7,796 bases of DNA from NCBI GenBank assembly GCA_013153675.1, contig JAADEA010000033.1:1-7796 (forward strand). The letters run 5' to 3'. The notes beneath the pieces are model-generated. The model searched no databases, was not told where the DNA came from, and worked only from the letters and a program-made list of their open reading frames with translations. Below are positions 1-6,855 of this stretch, in pieces (the stretch's first letter is position 1; each line of letters begins with the position of its first letter). The translations under genes and the position numbers were made by a program. The DNA comes from Campylobacterota bacterium (lineage in GTDB: Bacteria; Campylobacterota; Campylobacteria; Campylobacterales; Sulfurovaceae).

Positions 1-368
1 AGAGCCAATTAAACTCTCTAAGAGATAAAGAGACCCTATTAAAAGATAAAATCTCAAATAAACATATTATTATCAAAAATAGATATCTATATAAAATTTA
101 TGTAAAAAAGGGTGAGTTTGTATTAACTAACTCTCTTTTGGCAAAAGTTATGGATATATCTAAAGCTAAATTGACTATATTTTTATCTAAAGATGAGTTA
201 AAAGATATATCAAAAAAGAAGATCTTTATAAATGGGAAAGAGACAAAATTAAAGTTTTATAAGATATGGAAAGTGGCTGATGAGAAATTTATCTCTGATT
301 ATAGAGCAGAGATAGTTTTAAAACCTGTTTATAAATTTTCAACATTAGTAAAGGTGGAGATAAAATGA
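1..368 (+). CDS. HlyD-family membrane fusion (adaptor) protein, C-terminal part; 5' end outside window
   Basis: The frame ending at the TGA at 366-368 is open back to the left edge, so this is the tail (about 121 residues) of a longer protein. A TTG at 138 lies inside the conserved fold and is not a believable start. From the edge the protein reads as the end of a charged helical segment (residues SLRDKETLLKDKIS), then a barrel-sandwich (lipoyl-like) half with the typical VKKGEFV turn and LLAKVMDIS, then a beta-barrel pattern (KLTIFLSKDELKDI, FINGK) and a terminal strand LVKVEIK. This order is that of periplasmic adaptors of RND, ABC and type I export systems, which link an inner-membrane pump to an outer-membrane channel. 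The pump and channel genes are not visible. The stop overlaps the next start (ATGA), implying one operon. The family call is from pattern recognition and the substrate is unknown. Confidence 0.72.
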   Translation, partial: SQLNSLRDKETLLKDKISNKHIIIKNRYLYKIYVKKGEFVLTNSLLAKVMDISKAKLTIFLSKDELKDISKKKIFINGKETKLKFYKIWKVADEKFISDYRAEIVLKPVYKFSTLVKVEIK

Positions 369-2155
369 TTAAAAGTGCTTGTCCTTTAGATTGTTATGAT
401 GGATGTGGTCTATATTATTTAAAAGATGAAAATAGATTTAAAGCTATTAAAGATGAGCCAGTTAATGGAACTTTGTGTGCTCATTTATATAACCAATATT
501 TAAAAGAGCCAAGAATTTTAACTCCAAGAATAGATGGGAAAGAGGTCTCTTTAGAGGAAGCTTTAGATGAGGTAGCAAAAGTAATTGATAATAAAAAATG
601 GCTTTTGTGGAGAGGAAGCGGTCATTTTGGTGTTATGAGATATGTTACTAATATATTGGCAAAAGAGTTAAATGGTTATATTACAAAAGGTAGTTTATGT
701 GATAGTGCAGGAGAAGCTGGTATAAAAGAGGGAAGAGGCGTTAATAAAACTCTTCCTTTAGATATTATTAAAAATAGCGAATTAATAGTAGTTTGGGGAA
801 GAAATTTATCTGTAACAAATTCACATATACTTCCATATTTAAATGGGAAAAAGGTAGTAGTAATTGATCCTATTAAAACACCAATTGCAAAAAGAGCCTC
901 TTTACATCTTCAAATTAAACCAAGAAGTGATTTTTATTTAGCTATTTTATTATCACGTTTTATATATATGGAGCAGGCGCAAGATGAGGAGTGGTTAGAA
1001 AAGTTTGCTCCTGATTGGGAAGATTTTTATGAATTTACTCAAACTTTTAGAATAAAGGCAATTCTTGAGCATATTGGCATTTCTTTAGATGATTTAGGAG
1101 ATCTTTTATATCTTTTGCAAAATCATAAAACTACCTTTTTAGTGGGAGTTGGACCTCAAAAATATAGTATTGGACATTATGTTTTATGGGCAATTGATTC
1201 TTTGGCAGCTACTCTTGGACTATTTGGAAAAAAAGATTGTGGAGTAGCATATTTAGGTAATAGTTTATATGGAGTAGATAATATATTTAATTATAAGTTA
1301 CCTGCTGTTTCACATCCTCTAACCCCTTTTAGGGATTTTGAGAGCATAATAGTACAAGGCGGAAATCCAGCTTTTTCTATGCCAAATAGTAATAGAGTAA
1401 AAAAAGAGTTAGAGGAGGTAGAAAATTTAATCTATTTTGGTTTATGGGAAAATGAAACTTCAAAGTTGGCAAGAGTTGTAATTCCAGCAAAAAACTTTTT
1501 AGAAAAAAGGGATTTAAGATTTTCATATGGTCATCCTTATGTAGAAGAGATGAGAAAGGCTTTAGATTTTGATGGAGGAGTTAGTGAGTATGAATTTACA
1601 AAAGAGATTTTAAAGAGATTTAATAAAGAGGAGCTATTAAGGGATGAGGATTTTTATATTAACCATTTTATCTCTTTTTGTAAAAATATAGGTGATGGTA
1701 GATATATAGTAAAAGATTATGAGAATATTCCATATGAGAATGGTTTTGGAGAGGATGGAGATGAGGAGTTTATCTTTATAGATGAGTTTTATGATGATTT
1801 TGAGGATAATAAACATCTAAAATTTGTAGATTATAAAAAAGAAGATAGCACTCAAGATTACTATTTAATAACTGCAAAGGCAAAAAAATCTCTAAATTCT
1901 CAATTTGAGAGATATGAATATATTCATCTTCCACCAAATAGTGGTTTTAAAGATGGAGAGAGTGTAGTTGTTGAGAGCAAGTGGGGCTTTTTAATAGGCA
2001 AAGCAAAGATAGATGATAATTTAAGAGATGATTGTGTTTTAATCTATAATAGTGTAAATGGAGTAAATAGAATAACTCCAAACTTAGTTTCACAAGAGGG
2101 TGAGTGTGCTATATATCAAGAGGTTAAAGTGACATTAAATAAGATTAAAAGTTAA
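365..2155 (+). CDS. Cytoplasmic molybdopterin oxidoreductase (DMSO reductase family, MGD and [4Fe-4S] binding)
   Basis: A 596-residue member of the MopB / DMSO-reductase superfamily. The N-terminus has the [4Fe-4S] cysteines C6, C10, C14 and C38 (CPLDCYDGCG, then GTLC). C112 in GSLCDSAGEAG sits where these enzymes usually place the Mo-binding residue, so a cysteine-ligated Mo is likely. Dinucleotide-binding stretches are visible at VVVIDPIKTPIAKRA (164-178), IKPRSDFYLA (184-193) and VQGGNPAF (330-337). The C-terminal molybdopterin-dinucleotide domain runs from about 499 to the end, with NLVSQEGECAIY near its end. An acidic stretch (about 461-484) separates core and C-terminal domain. There is no Tat or Sec signal, so the enzyme is cytoplasmic; it is somewhat shorter than the usual 650-800 residues. 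The ATG is preceded by GGTGGAG (353-359) and overlaps the upstream stop. Position 40, two after the last cluster cysteine, is His where many relatives have Lys. Substrate and electron partner are not identifiable here. Confidence 0.88.
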   Translation: MIKSACPLDCYDGCGLYYLKDENRFKAIKDEPVNGTLCAHLYNQYLKEPRILTPRIDGKEVSLEEALDEVAKVIDNKKWLLWRGSGHFGVMRYVTNILAKELNGYITKGSLCDSAGEAGIKEGRGVNKTLPLDIIKNSELIVVWGRNLSVTNSHILPYLNGKKVVVIDPIKTPIAKRASLHLQIKPRSDFYLAILLSRFIYMEQAQDEEWLEKFAPDWEDFYEFTQTFRIKAILEHIGISLDDLGDLLYLLQNHKTTFLVGVGPQKYSIGHYVLWAIDSLAATLGLFGKKDCGVAYLGNSLYGVDNIFNYKLPAVSHPLTPFRDFESIIVQGGNPAFSMPNSNRVKKELEEVENLIYFGLWENETSKLARVVIPAKNFLEKRDLRFSYGHPYVEEMRKALDFDGGVSEYEFTKEILKRFNKEELLRDEDFYINHFISFCKNIGDGRYIVKDYENIPYENGFGEDGDEEFIFIDEFYDDFEDNKHLKFVDYKKEDSTQDYYLITAKAKKSLNSQFERYEYIHLPPNSGFKDGESVVVESKWGFLIGKAKIDDNLRDDCVLIYNSVNGVNRITPNLVSQEGECAIYQEVKVTLNKIKS

Positions 2156-2178
2156 CAAATTATTAAAAAGTTAATAGG

Positions 2179-2200
2179 TTTTAATAAAGATTTATTAAAA
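2179..2200. repeat. Perfect AT-only inverted repeat upstream of bamA
   Basis: TTTTAATAAA (2179-2188) and TTTATTAAAA (2191-2200) are exact reverse complements around a two-base centre (GA). The repeat lies where a -35 element would be for the TATAAT box at 2215-2220, so it could be an operator or an upstream promoter element. With no G or C in the arms it is a poor terminator stem for the preceding gene. Chance occurrence is more likely in such AT-rich DNA, so function is inferred only from position and perfect symmetry. Confidence 0.45.
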
Positions 2201-2214
2201 TAAGGTTATTATTA

Positions 2215-2220
2215 TATAAT
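2215..2220 (+). promoter_or_regulatory. Putative -10 box of the bamA promoter
   Basis: A perfect TATAAT lies 29 bases before the bamA ATG, following a TTATTATTA run. No TTGACA-like -35 is found at the right distance, which is normal for Campylobacterota housekeeping promoters. The predicted start of transcription is near 2227, giving a leader of about 22 bases that contains the Shine-Dalgarno AGAGGTGGGG (2239-2248). Confidence 0.6.
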
Positions 2221-2249
2221 ACTTAAATACTTTTAAAAAGAGGTGGGGA

Positions 2250-4280
2250 ATGATTAAATTTAGCGGCAAAATGTTGGCTCTTAGCATGGCTTGTAGTGCG
2301 GTTATTTATGCTCAATTGCCAAATATTACGGGTAAAATTGTAGATATAGAAGCAAGTGGTGTAGATGAAGAGAAGATTGCAAAAGTTTTAGGAATTAAAA
2401 AGGGTGAGCAATACTCTCCTGCTGCTGCGATAGCGGCAAAAAATCGTCTTGAACAACTTTTAAGAGAGGCTGGTTATAGAGAAGCAAAAGTAAAAGTTAG
2501 TGCAAAAAGAGAAGATGATGGCATTGTTTTAAAGTTTGATGTAGATAAGGGTGAGCCTATAAAGATTAAAAAGGTAACTTTTATTGGAAATAAGCATCTA
2601 AGTGATTCTGAATTAAAGAGTGATTTAGTAAATAAAGAGGGTGGGCTTTTCTCTTGGATTCCATTTATTGGTGGAGGAGAGGCTGTTCCGGCTGAACTTC
2701 CATATGATCAAATGAGAGTAAGAGATGTATATTTACAACATGGATATGTGGATGCTCAAGTTAGCCAGCCAATTATGAAGACAGATTTTAGCTCTCATAC
2801 TGCAACAATTACTTATCATATAAAAGAGGGTGCTCAATATAAAGTAGGTAAAGTATCTGTAACTCCTGTACCTGGTTTAAATATGCAAGAGATTAAAGAG
2901 GAGTTGAAACTAAAAAGTGGCAAAGTATTTAATGTTAAAAAATTAAGAGAAGATATAGCTATGCTTCAAAAGAAGCTTGGAGATTTAGGATATGCTTATG
3001 CGGTAGTTGAGCCAAGATTTCAAAAAGATCCTGTAAATAAGAGAGTATCTGTTACTTATGTATTAAGACCAGGGCAAAAATACTATATTAATAATATTAT
3101 TATTAGCGGAAATAAAAAGACAAAAGATCATGTTATTAGAAGATATATCTATTTAACACCTGGTGAGTTGTTTAATGCGACAGATTATGAAGATAGTAAG
3201 ATTGAACTTCAAAAGACAGGATTTTTTGATGAGGTTCAAATCATTCCTCAAAAAGTTGGTGGTAATAAGCTAAATCTATTAGTAAAAGTAAAAGAGGCTC
3301 AAACAGGAAGTATAGCAGCTGGTTTGGGATATGGAAGTTATGAAGGGCTTGGAGTTACTGCAAGTATTTCAGATAGGAATATGTTTGGAACAGGTATTGC
3401 AGGAAGTTTGTCGGTAGATCTATCTAAAAAATCTCATAATTTTGCTTTGTCTTTCTCTGATCCAAGAGTTTTTGACTCTTTATTTAGTGCATCTTTTGGA
3501 ATTTATCATAGTAAATATGAATTTATTGATTATACCAAGAAAGAAAAAGGTGGATATTTAAGTATTGGTAGAAAACTAGGTAGACATTGGAAGGTCTCTG
3601 TTGGTTATAGCTACTCTGATGTAGATTATAGTGATTATGATAGTGCAAATAGTGTTGATTATCAATCTTATAAAAAAGGTTCAATATTTAGTACTATTAC
3701 TTTTGATAATACAGATGACTATTTTACTCCAAGGAAAGGATTCTTTGCTCAATTATATTTAGAATATGCTGGACTTGGAGGATCTGGCGATGAAAAAGCA
3801 AAATTTATTAAATATGACTTTAAATTTGCAGCATATAAAGGATTGGAAGATTGGCTAAATTATGATTTAATTTTAAGATATAAATTTAGATATAGCCATA
3901 TTACAGATAAAGGATATGTGCCAATTGCTGAGAAATTATATCTTGGAGGAGCTTCTTGGGGTGTAAGAGGTTTTGATCCAGCTTCTATCTCTCCAATTAA
4001 CTCTTATGGAGATAGAATTGGTGGTATGAAGAGTATGGTTACAAGTTTAGAGGCAAGTATTCCAGTAAAATTTGTAAAACATATGAGACTTACTGCTTTT
4101 GTTGATTATGGAATGATTGGAGAGCACTCTTTAAGTGAAATTAAGAGAGCATCAGCTGGAGCACAAATTGAGTGGAGATCTCCATTTGGTCCGGTTACAT
4201 TTATCTTTGCTAAACCTCTAAATAAAAAAGATGGTGATAGAACACAAACTTTTGAGTTTTCTATTGCTAAAAAGTTCTAA
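2250..4280 (+). CDS. bamA: Outer membrane protein assembly factor BamA (Omp85)
   Basis: BamA is the central outer-membrane subunit that folds and inserts beta-barrel proteins. This 676-residue form has a Sec signal peptide with predicted cleavage after A21 (VIYA, then QLPN). Four POTRA domains can be read at about 24-102, 103-194, 195-275 and 276-350; the last three resemble E. coli POTRA 3-5 (for example GDLGYAYAVVEPRF and KTGFFDEVQIIP). The 16-strand-type barrel occupies about 354-676, with GLGYGSYEGLG at its start, the conserved VRGF lid-loop motif at 572-575 and a C-terminal beta-signal ending in aromatic F676. It is shorter than E. coli BamA (810 residues), mainly because one POTRA is absent. 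It has its own TATAAT box and a strong Shine-Dalgarno, and is followed by a hairpin, so it is probably monocistronic. The family call is secure; POTRA limits are estimated by eye. Confidence 0.96.
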   Translation: MIKFSGKMLALSMACSAVIYAQLPNITGKIVDIEASGVDEEKIAKVLGIKKGEQYSPAAAIAAKNRLEQLLREAGYREAKVKVSAKREDDGIVLKFDVDKGEPIKIKKVTFIGNKHLSDSELKSDLVNKEGGLFSWIPFIGGGEAVPAELPYDQMRVRDVYLQHGYVDAQVSQPIMKTDFSSHTATITYHIKEGAQYKVGKVSVTPVPGLNMQEIKEELKLKSGKVFNVKKLREDIAMLQKKLGDLGYAYAVVEPRFQKDPVNKRVSVTYVLRPGQKYYINNIIISGNKKTKDHVIRRYIYLTPGELFNATDYEDSKIELQKTGFFDEVQIIPQKVGGNKLNLLVKVKEAQTGSIAAGLGYGSYEGLGVTASISDRNMFGTGIAGSLSVDLSKKSHNFALSFSDPRVFDSLFSASFGIYHSKYEFIDYTKKEKGGYLSIGRKLGRHWKVSVGYSYSDVDYSDYDSANSVDYQSYKKGSIFSTITFDNTDDYFTPRKGFFAQLYLEYAGLGGSGDEKAKFIKYDFKFAAYKGLEDWLNYDLILRYKFRYSHITDKGYVPIAEKLYLGGASWGVRGFDPASISPINSYGDRIGGMKSMVTSLEASIPVKFVKHMRLTAFVDYGMIGEHSLSEIKRASAGAQIEWRSPFGPVTFIFAKPLNKKDGDRTQTFEFSIAKKF

Positions 4281-4310
4281 GAAGAGGCTCTTTGCTTCTT
4301 CCTTCTTTAA
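4281..4310 (+). terminator. Probable intrinsic terminator of bamA
   Basis: Starting right after the bamA TAA, GAAGAGGC (4281-4288) and GCTTCTTC (4294-4301) form an 8-bp stem with one G-U pair and a 5-base loop (TCTTT). A T-rich but interrupted stretch (CTTCTTTAATTT) follows. The stem is modest and the T run is imperfect, so termination may be incomplete. Confidence 0.55.
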
Positions 4311-4357
4311 TTTAAAATTTAACTTCCTCTATTTATAGAAAAGAAAGTAAAAATTTT

Positions 4358-4394
4358 ATAAGCTACCCTTATGAAAATTAGAAGGATAGCTTAT
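4358..4394. promoter_or_regulatory. Long inverted repeat over the tetR promoter and start: likely operator
   Basis: ATAAGCTACCCTT (4358-4370) and AAGGATAGCTTAT (4382-4394) are reverse complements at 12 of 13 positions (the mismatch pairs C4366 with A4386), with an 11-base spacer. The right arm contains the tetR Shine-Dalgarno AAGGA (4382-4386) and the first two bases of its ATG. The left arm overlaps a possible -10 box TATAAG (4357-4362); TATAGA (4334-4339) is an alternative -10. TetR-family proteins typically bind such dyads and repress their own gene, so autoregulation is the simplest reading. If transcription starts upstream of 4358, the arms could also fold in RNA and hide the ribosome binding site. 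Confidence 0.7.
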
Positions 4395-4986
4395 GAATAA
4401 AAATTTAACGCGTAAAGAGAAAATTTTATACACTGCTTTAAAGATCTTTGCTAAACAAGGATATGAAAATAGTACAATTGAAGAGATAGCTAAAGAAGTT
4501 GGTATTACAAAACCGGCTATATATTACTATTTTAGAGATAAATATGCTATTTATGAAGAGATCTTTTGTCAAAATTTTCAAAATCTATACTCTTTAGTTA
4601 AAGATATCTCAAAAGATAAAGATCCAAAAAGTGCTCTAAAAAGTTCAATTTATATTATGGGAGAATATTTTTTTGAAAATAGCTATTTTGCTCTACTTTT
4701 TTTAAGAGAGTTATCTTTACTTTTAGATAGTTTTCCAAAAAAATGTTCTTCTTTATTAAAGGATTTATTAAATGAGATAGATAATATTATTCAAGAAGGA
4801 GTTAAAGAGGGATATTTTAAAAATCAAGATAGATTTACTGTAGAGTTATTAATATTTTCATCTATTTTAAATTATACCTCTATTAAGAGTCTATATCAAA
4901 AGCTTGAGATAGATATAAATTTAGCCACACAAGATAAAATATTAGATTTAATTTATAAGACTATTTTGGAAGGAATTGCTATTTGA
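4393..4986 (+). CDS. TetR/AcrR-family transcriptional regulator
   Basis: A 197-residue regulator of usual TetR length. The N-terminal DNA-binding domain (about 6-52) is typical: ILYTALKIFAKQGYENSTI leads into a helix-turn-helix, EEIAKEVGITKPAIYYYF (30-47), whose recognition helix carries the usual TKPAIYYYF pattern. The rest (about 55-197) is an all-helical ligand-binding and dimerisation domain with no recognisable effector signature; it contains cysteines C59 and C118. The ATG has AAGGA six bases upstream and lies inside a long inverted repeat that is probably its own operator. Its stop overlaps the TTG start of the arsenate reductase gene, so the two are one operon. TetR regulators usually control efflux or stress genes; here the only visible target besides itself is arsC. 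The inducer is unknown. Confidence 0.93.
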   Translation: MNKNLTRKEKILYTALKIFAKQGYENSTIEEIAKEVGITKPAIYYYFRDKYAIYEEIFCQNFQNLYSLVKDISKDKDPKSALKSSIYIMGEYFFENSYFALLFLRELSLLLDSFPKKCSSLLKDLLNEIDNIIQEGVKEGYFKNQDRFTVELLIFSSILNYTSIKSLYQKLEIDINLATQDKILDLIYKTILEGIAI

Positions 4987-5390
4987 AGAGGGTTTTAATT
5001 TTATGTACAGGGAATAGTTGTAGATCTATTATGGCAGAAGGATTAATTAATTTGTATTTAAAAGATAAAGTTATTGCTTATAGTGCTGGTAGTGATCCTA
5101 AAGGAGAAGTAAATAAAAGCGCTATTGAGGTTTTAAAAGAAGAGGGGGCATGGAGAGATAGTTACTATTCTAAATCTATTGAAGCAATAGAAGAGTATGC
5201 TCCATTTGATTTAATCATTTCGGTGTGTGATAGAGCAAAGAATAGATGTGTAAACTATTTTAAAGGGAAAAAGCATATACATATTCCATTTATAGATCCA
5301 GATGGGAAAGGAATAGAAGAGTTTAAGAGGGTAAAAGAGGAGATAAAAGAGATACTTTTAAAAAGAGTAAAAGAAGAGTTAGCTATTTAA
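4983..5390 (+). CDS. arsC: Arsenate reductase, thioredoxin-coupled (low-molecular-weight phosphatase fold)
   Basis: A 135-residue cytoplasmic enzyme predicted to reduce arsenate to arsenite. The phosphate-binding loop CTGNSCRS (8-15) gives the nucleophile C8, followed by C13 and R14. The relay cysteines are C82 and C89 (VCDRAKNRC) and the acid is D105 in DPD; the C82, C89 and D105 numbering matches that of S. aureus pI258 ArsC. The C82/C89 pair separates it from plain low-molecular-weight tyrosine phosphatases, which lack it. The start is TTG, overlapping the tetR stop (TTGA), with AAGGA at 4970-4974 eight bases upstream; no ATG fits the conserved MKRVLILCTGNSCRS start. It is therefore co-transcribed and probably translationally coupled with tetR. 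No arsenite pump (ArsB or Acr3) or ArsR is present in the window. Its tail overlaps the convergent ppx gene by 12 bp. Confidence 0.9.
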   Translation: MKRVLILCTGNSCRSIMAEGLINLYLKDKVIAYSAGSDPKGEVNKSAIEVLKEEGAWRDSYYSKSIEAIEEYAPFDLIISVCDRAKNRCVNYFKGKKHIHIPFIDPDGKGIEEFKRVKEEIKEILLKRVKEELAI

Positions 5391-6854
5391 TATTTTTACT
5401 TTTATCTCTTTTGGTTTTTTTAGTTTTTTAATCTCTTCTTTTATAATGTATTCATCAATAGGTGTAATTATAATTAAAGTGTTATTTTCTATTTTAAAGC
5501 TATATTTGCTTTTGGCTGAATTTTCGTGCAAAATAAGAGTTAATGTATATATAAAAGAGAGCCATTTTAAAATTTTTTTTGGTGGAAGAAGGCTTTTATA
5601 TTTTTTATATAGAGTTTTATTTATAAGTTTCTCCCCTTTTGAACGAAGTATAAAAGATATAAGTAAAATTTCACTATGCCAATATCCATAATTTAACTCT
5701 TGAGCTGCAATATAATAAGCATGTTGGTGCTCTTTATAGATTGTTAAAATTTTTCCAATATCACTTAACTTAAGAGCATCATTTATATATTTATAATATT
5801 TTGTTGGAGATGATATCTTATCTTCTAAGATAGAGTATAACTCTTTTGCTATCTTAAATTTATTTCCTTTTGGCAATTTTAATACATCAAATCTATCTAT
5901 TATACTTCTAATACTTGGATTAAAATTTGCGGGAAATCTTCCATTTGTATTTCTAAGTAGATCATTTAAAAATAGTCCTTCTCTTAATCCTACTCCACTT
6001 ACAACGGACTTTTTTAATTTTAGATAGTTAAAAATTTCTAAAAATATAAGAGTTCCTTCTCTAATTGTGTCTAATCTTGCCTCTTTTACACCAAGTTTTT
6101 TTAGCTCCTTTTTTGAAGAGAATATAATTTTTTCTAAAAGGGGAGTACTTTTTTTAATATCATATGTAAATGCATGTATCTTATCAAAAGGATATTTTTC
6201 GTTTTTCATAATAACTTTAGCAATAGCTCTTGCAGTTCCACCAATTGTTATTGCTATATCTGTTTTATTAAAAAATGTAGAAGGAATCTTTTCTAATTCT
6301 TTATTTATATACTCTTTTGCCTCTTTTGTAGAGATCTTTTTATCAAAAAAGAGCTCTTTTATTCTTATTGTTCCAAGTTTTAAAGAGGCTATTGCCTTAA
6401 TTTGACAATTTTCAATAAGAGCTAAATCTGCAGAGCCTCCTCCAATATCAATTGTGATACCATCTTTTATTGGAAGTAGATTTTTTGCTCCAAAAGCAGA
6501 TAAAAATGCCTCTTTCTCTCCACTAATTACTTTTATTTTTATACCAAAATCTCTTTTAATTAAAGAGATAAATTCACTTTTATTTGGAGCTTCTCTTACT
6601 GCTGATGTAGCTACTGCTAAGAGTTTTTTTACTTTATACTCTTTTAGAGTTTGAGCAAATAGAGATATAAGACTATATGCTCTTTTTATAGCTTGTGGTT
6701 GTAAAAAACCACTATTTTCATATGTTCCTTCAGATATTCTAATTGAACTTTTTTGTTGATGAATTAAATGAAAGCCAAAACGGCTGGTTCGTTGATATAT
6801 AACCAGCCTTGCAGAGTTTGAACCAATATCTATAATTGCTACTCTTTTTGGCAC
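5379..6854 (-). CDS. ppx: Ppx/GppA-family phosphatase (exopolyphosphatase / pppGpp phosphatase)
   Basis: A cytoplasmic ASKHA-fold enzyme that releases phosphate from polyphosphate and/or the 5' phosphate of pppGpp; sequence alone does not settle which. With the GTG start it has 491 residues, a full-length two-part architecture. Seen motifs (numbered from GTG) are phosphate-1 AIIDIGSNSARLVIY (6-20), the catalytic Glu of GEKEA (E115), phosphate-2 ITIDIGGGSADLAL (133-146), GGTARAIAKV (205-214) and SGVGLREGL (286-294), then an HD-like helical domain (around NPSIRSIIDRFDV and HQHAYYIAAQELNYGYWHSE). I chose GTG 6854 because CGAGG lies about six bases upstream and MPKRVAIIDIGSNS suits the family. 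A TTG at 6872 would add six residues but has no Shine-Dalgarno. The start is one base past the ferredoxin stop, so the two are one operon. The 3' end overlaps arsC by 12 bp, tail to tail. Confidence 0.92.
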   Translation of the reverse strand: MPKRVAIIDIGSNSARLVIYQRTSRFGFHLIHQQKSSIRISEGTYENSGFLQPQAIKRAYSLISLFAQTLKEYKVKKLLAVATSAVREAPNKSEFISLIKRDFGIKIKVISGEKEAFLSAFGAKNLLPIKDGITIDIGGGSADLALIENCQIKAIASLKLGTIRIKELFFDKKISTKEAKEYINKELEKIPSTFFNKTDIAITIGGTARAIAKVIMKNEKYPFDKIHAFTYDIKKSTPLLEKIIFSSKKELKKLGVKEARLDTIREGTLIFLEIFNYLKLKKSVVSGVGLREGLFLNDLLRNTNGRFPANFNPSIRSIIDRFDVLKLPKGNKFKIAKELYSILEDKISSPTKYYKYINDALKLSDIGKILTIYKEHQHAYYIAAQELNYGYWHSEILLISFILRSKGEKLINKTLYKKYKSLLPPKKILKWLSFIYTLTLILHENSAKSKYSFKIENNTLIIITPIDEYIIKEEIKKLKKPKEIKVKILNS

Positions 6855-6855
6855 C

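Noticed and set aside
138..368. A stand-alone 76-residue protein starting at TTG 138
   Set aside because: The same frame is open to the left edge and the upstream residues continue the adaptor-protein pattern; the TTG lies within that fold and has no convincing Shine-Dalgarno.
2280..2300. Possible lipoprotein signal (LSMAC) at the BamA N-terminus
   Set aside because: Residues before the Cys do not fit a lipobox (Ser at -3, Met at -2), and a standard signal-peptidase site follows at A21; BamA is not a lipoprotein.
5341..5412. Inverted repeat AGATAAAAG / CTTTTATCT as a terminator between arsC and ppx
   Set aside because: The arms are 49 bases apart and made of Lys/Glu codon runs in both genes; better explained by low complexity than by a hairpin.
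5446..5691. Plus-strand open frame of 81 codons
   Set aside because: Lies wholly antisense to the well-supported ppx gene and has no recognisable motif.
6067..6654. Two plus-strand open frames (6067-6405 and 6454-6654) with hydrophobic stretches
   Set aside because: Antisense shadows of conserved ppx motifs; the hydrophobic look comes from reverse-complemented Lys/Glu-rich codons.
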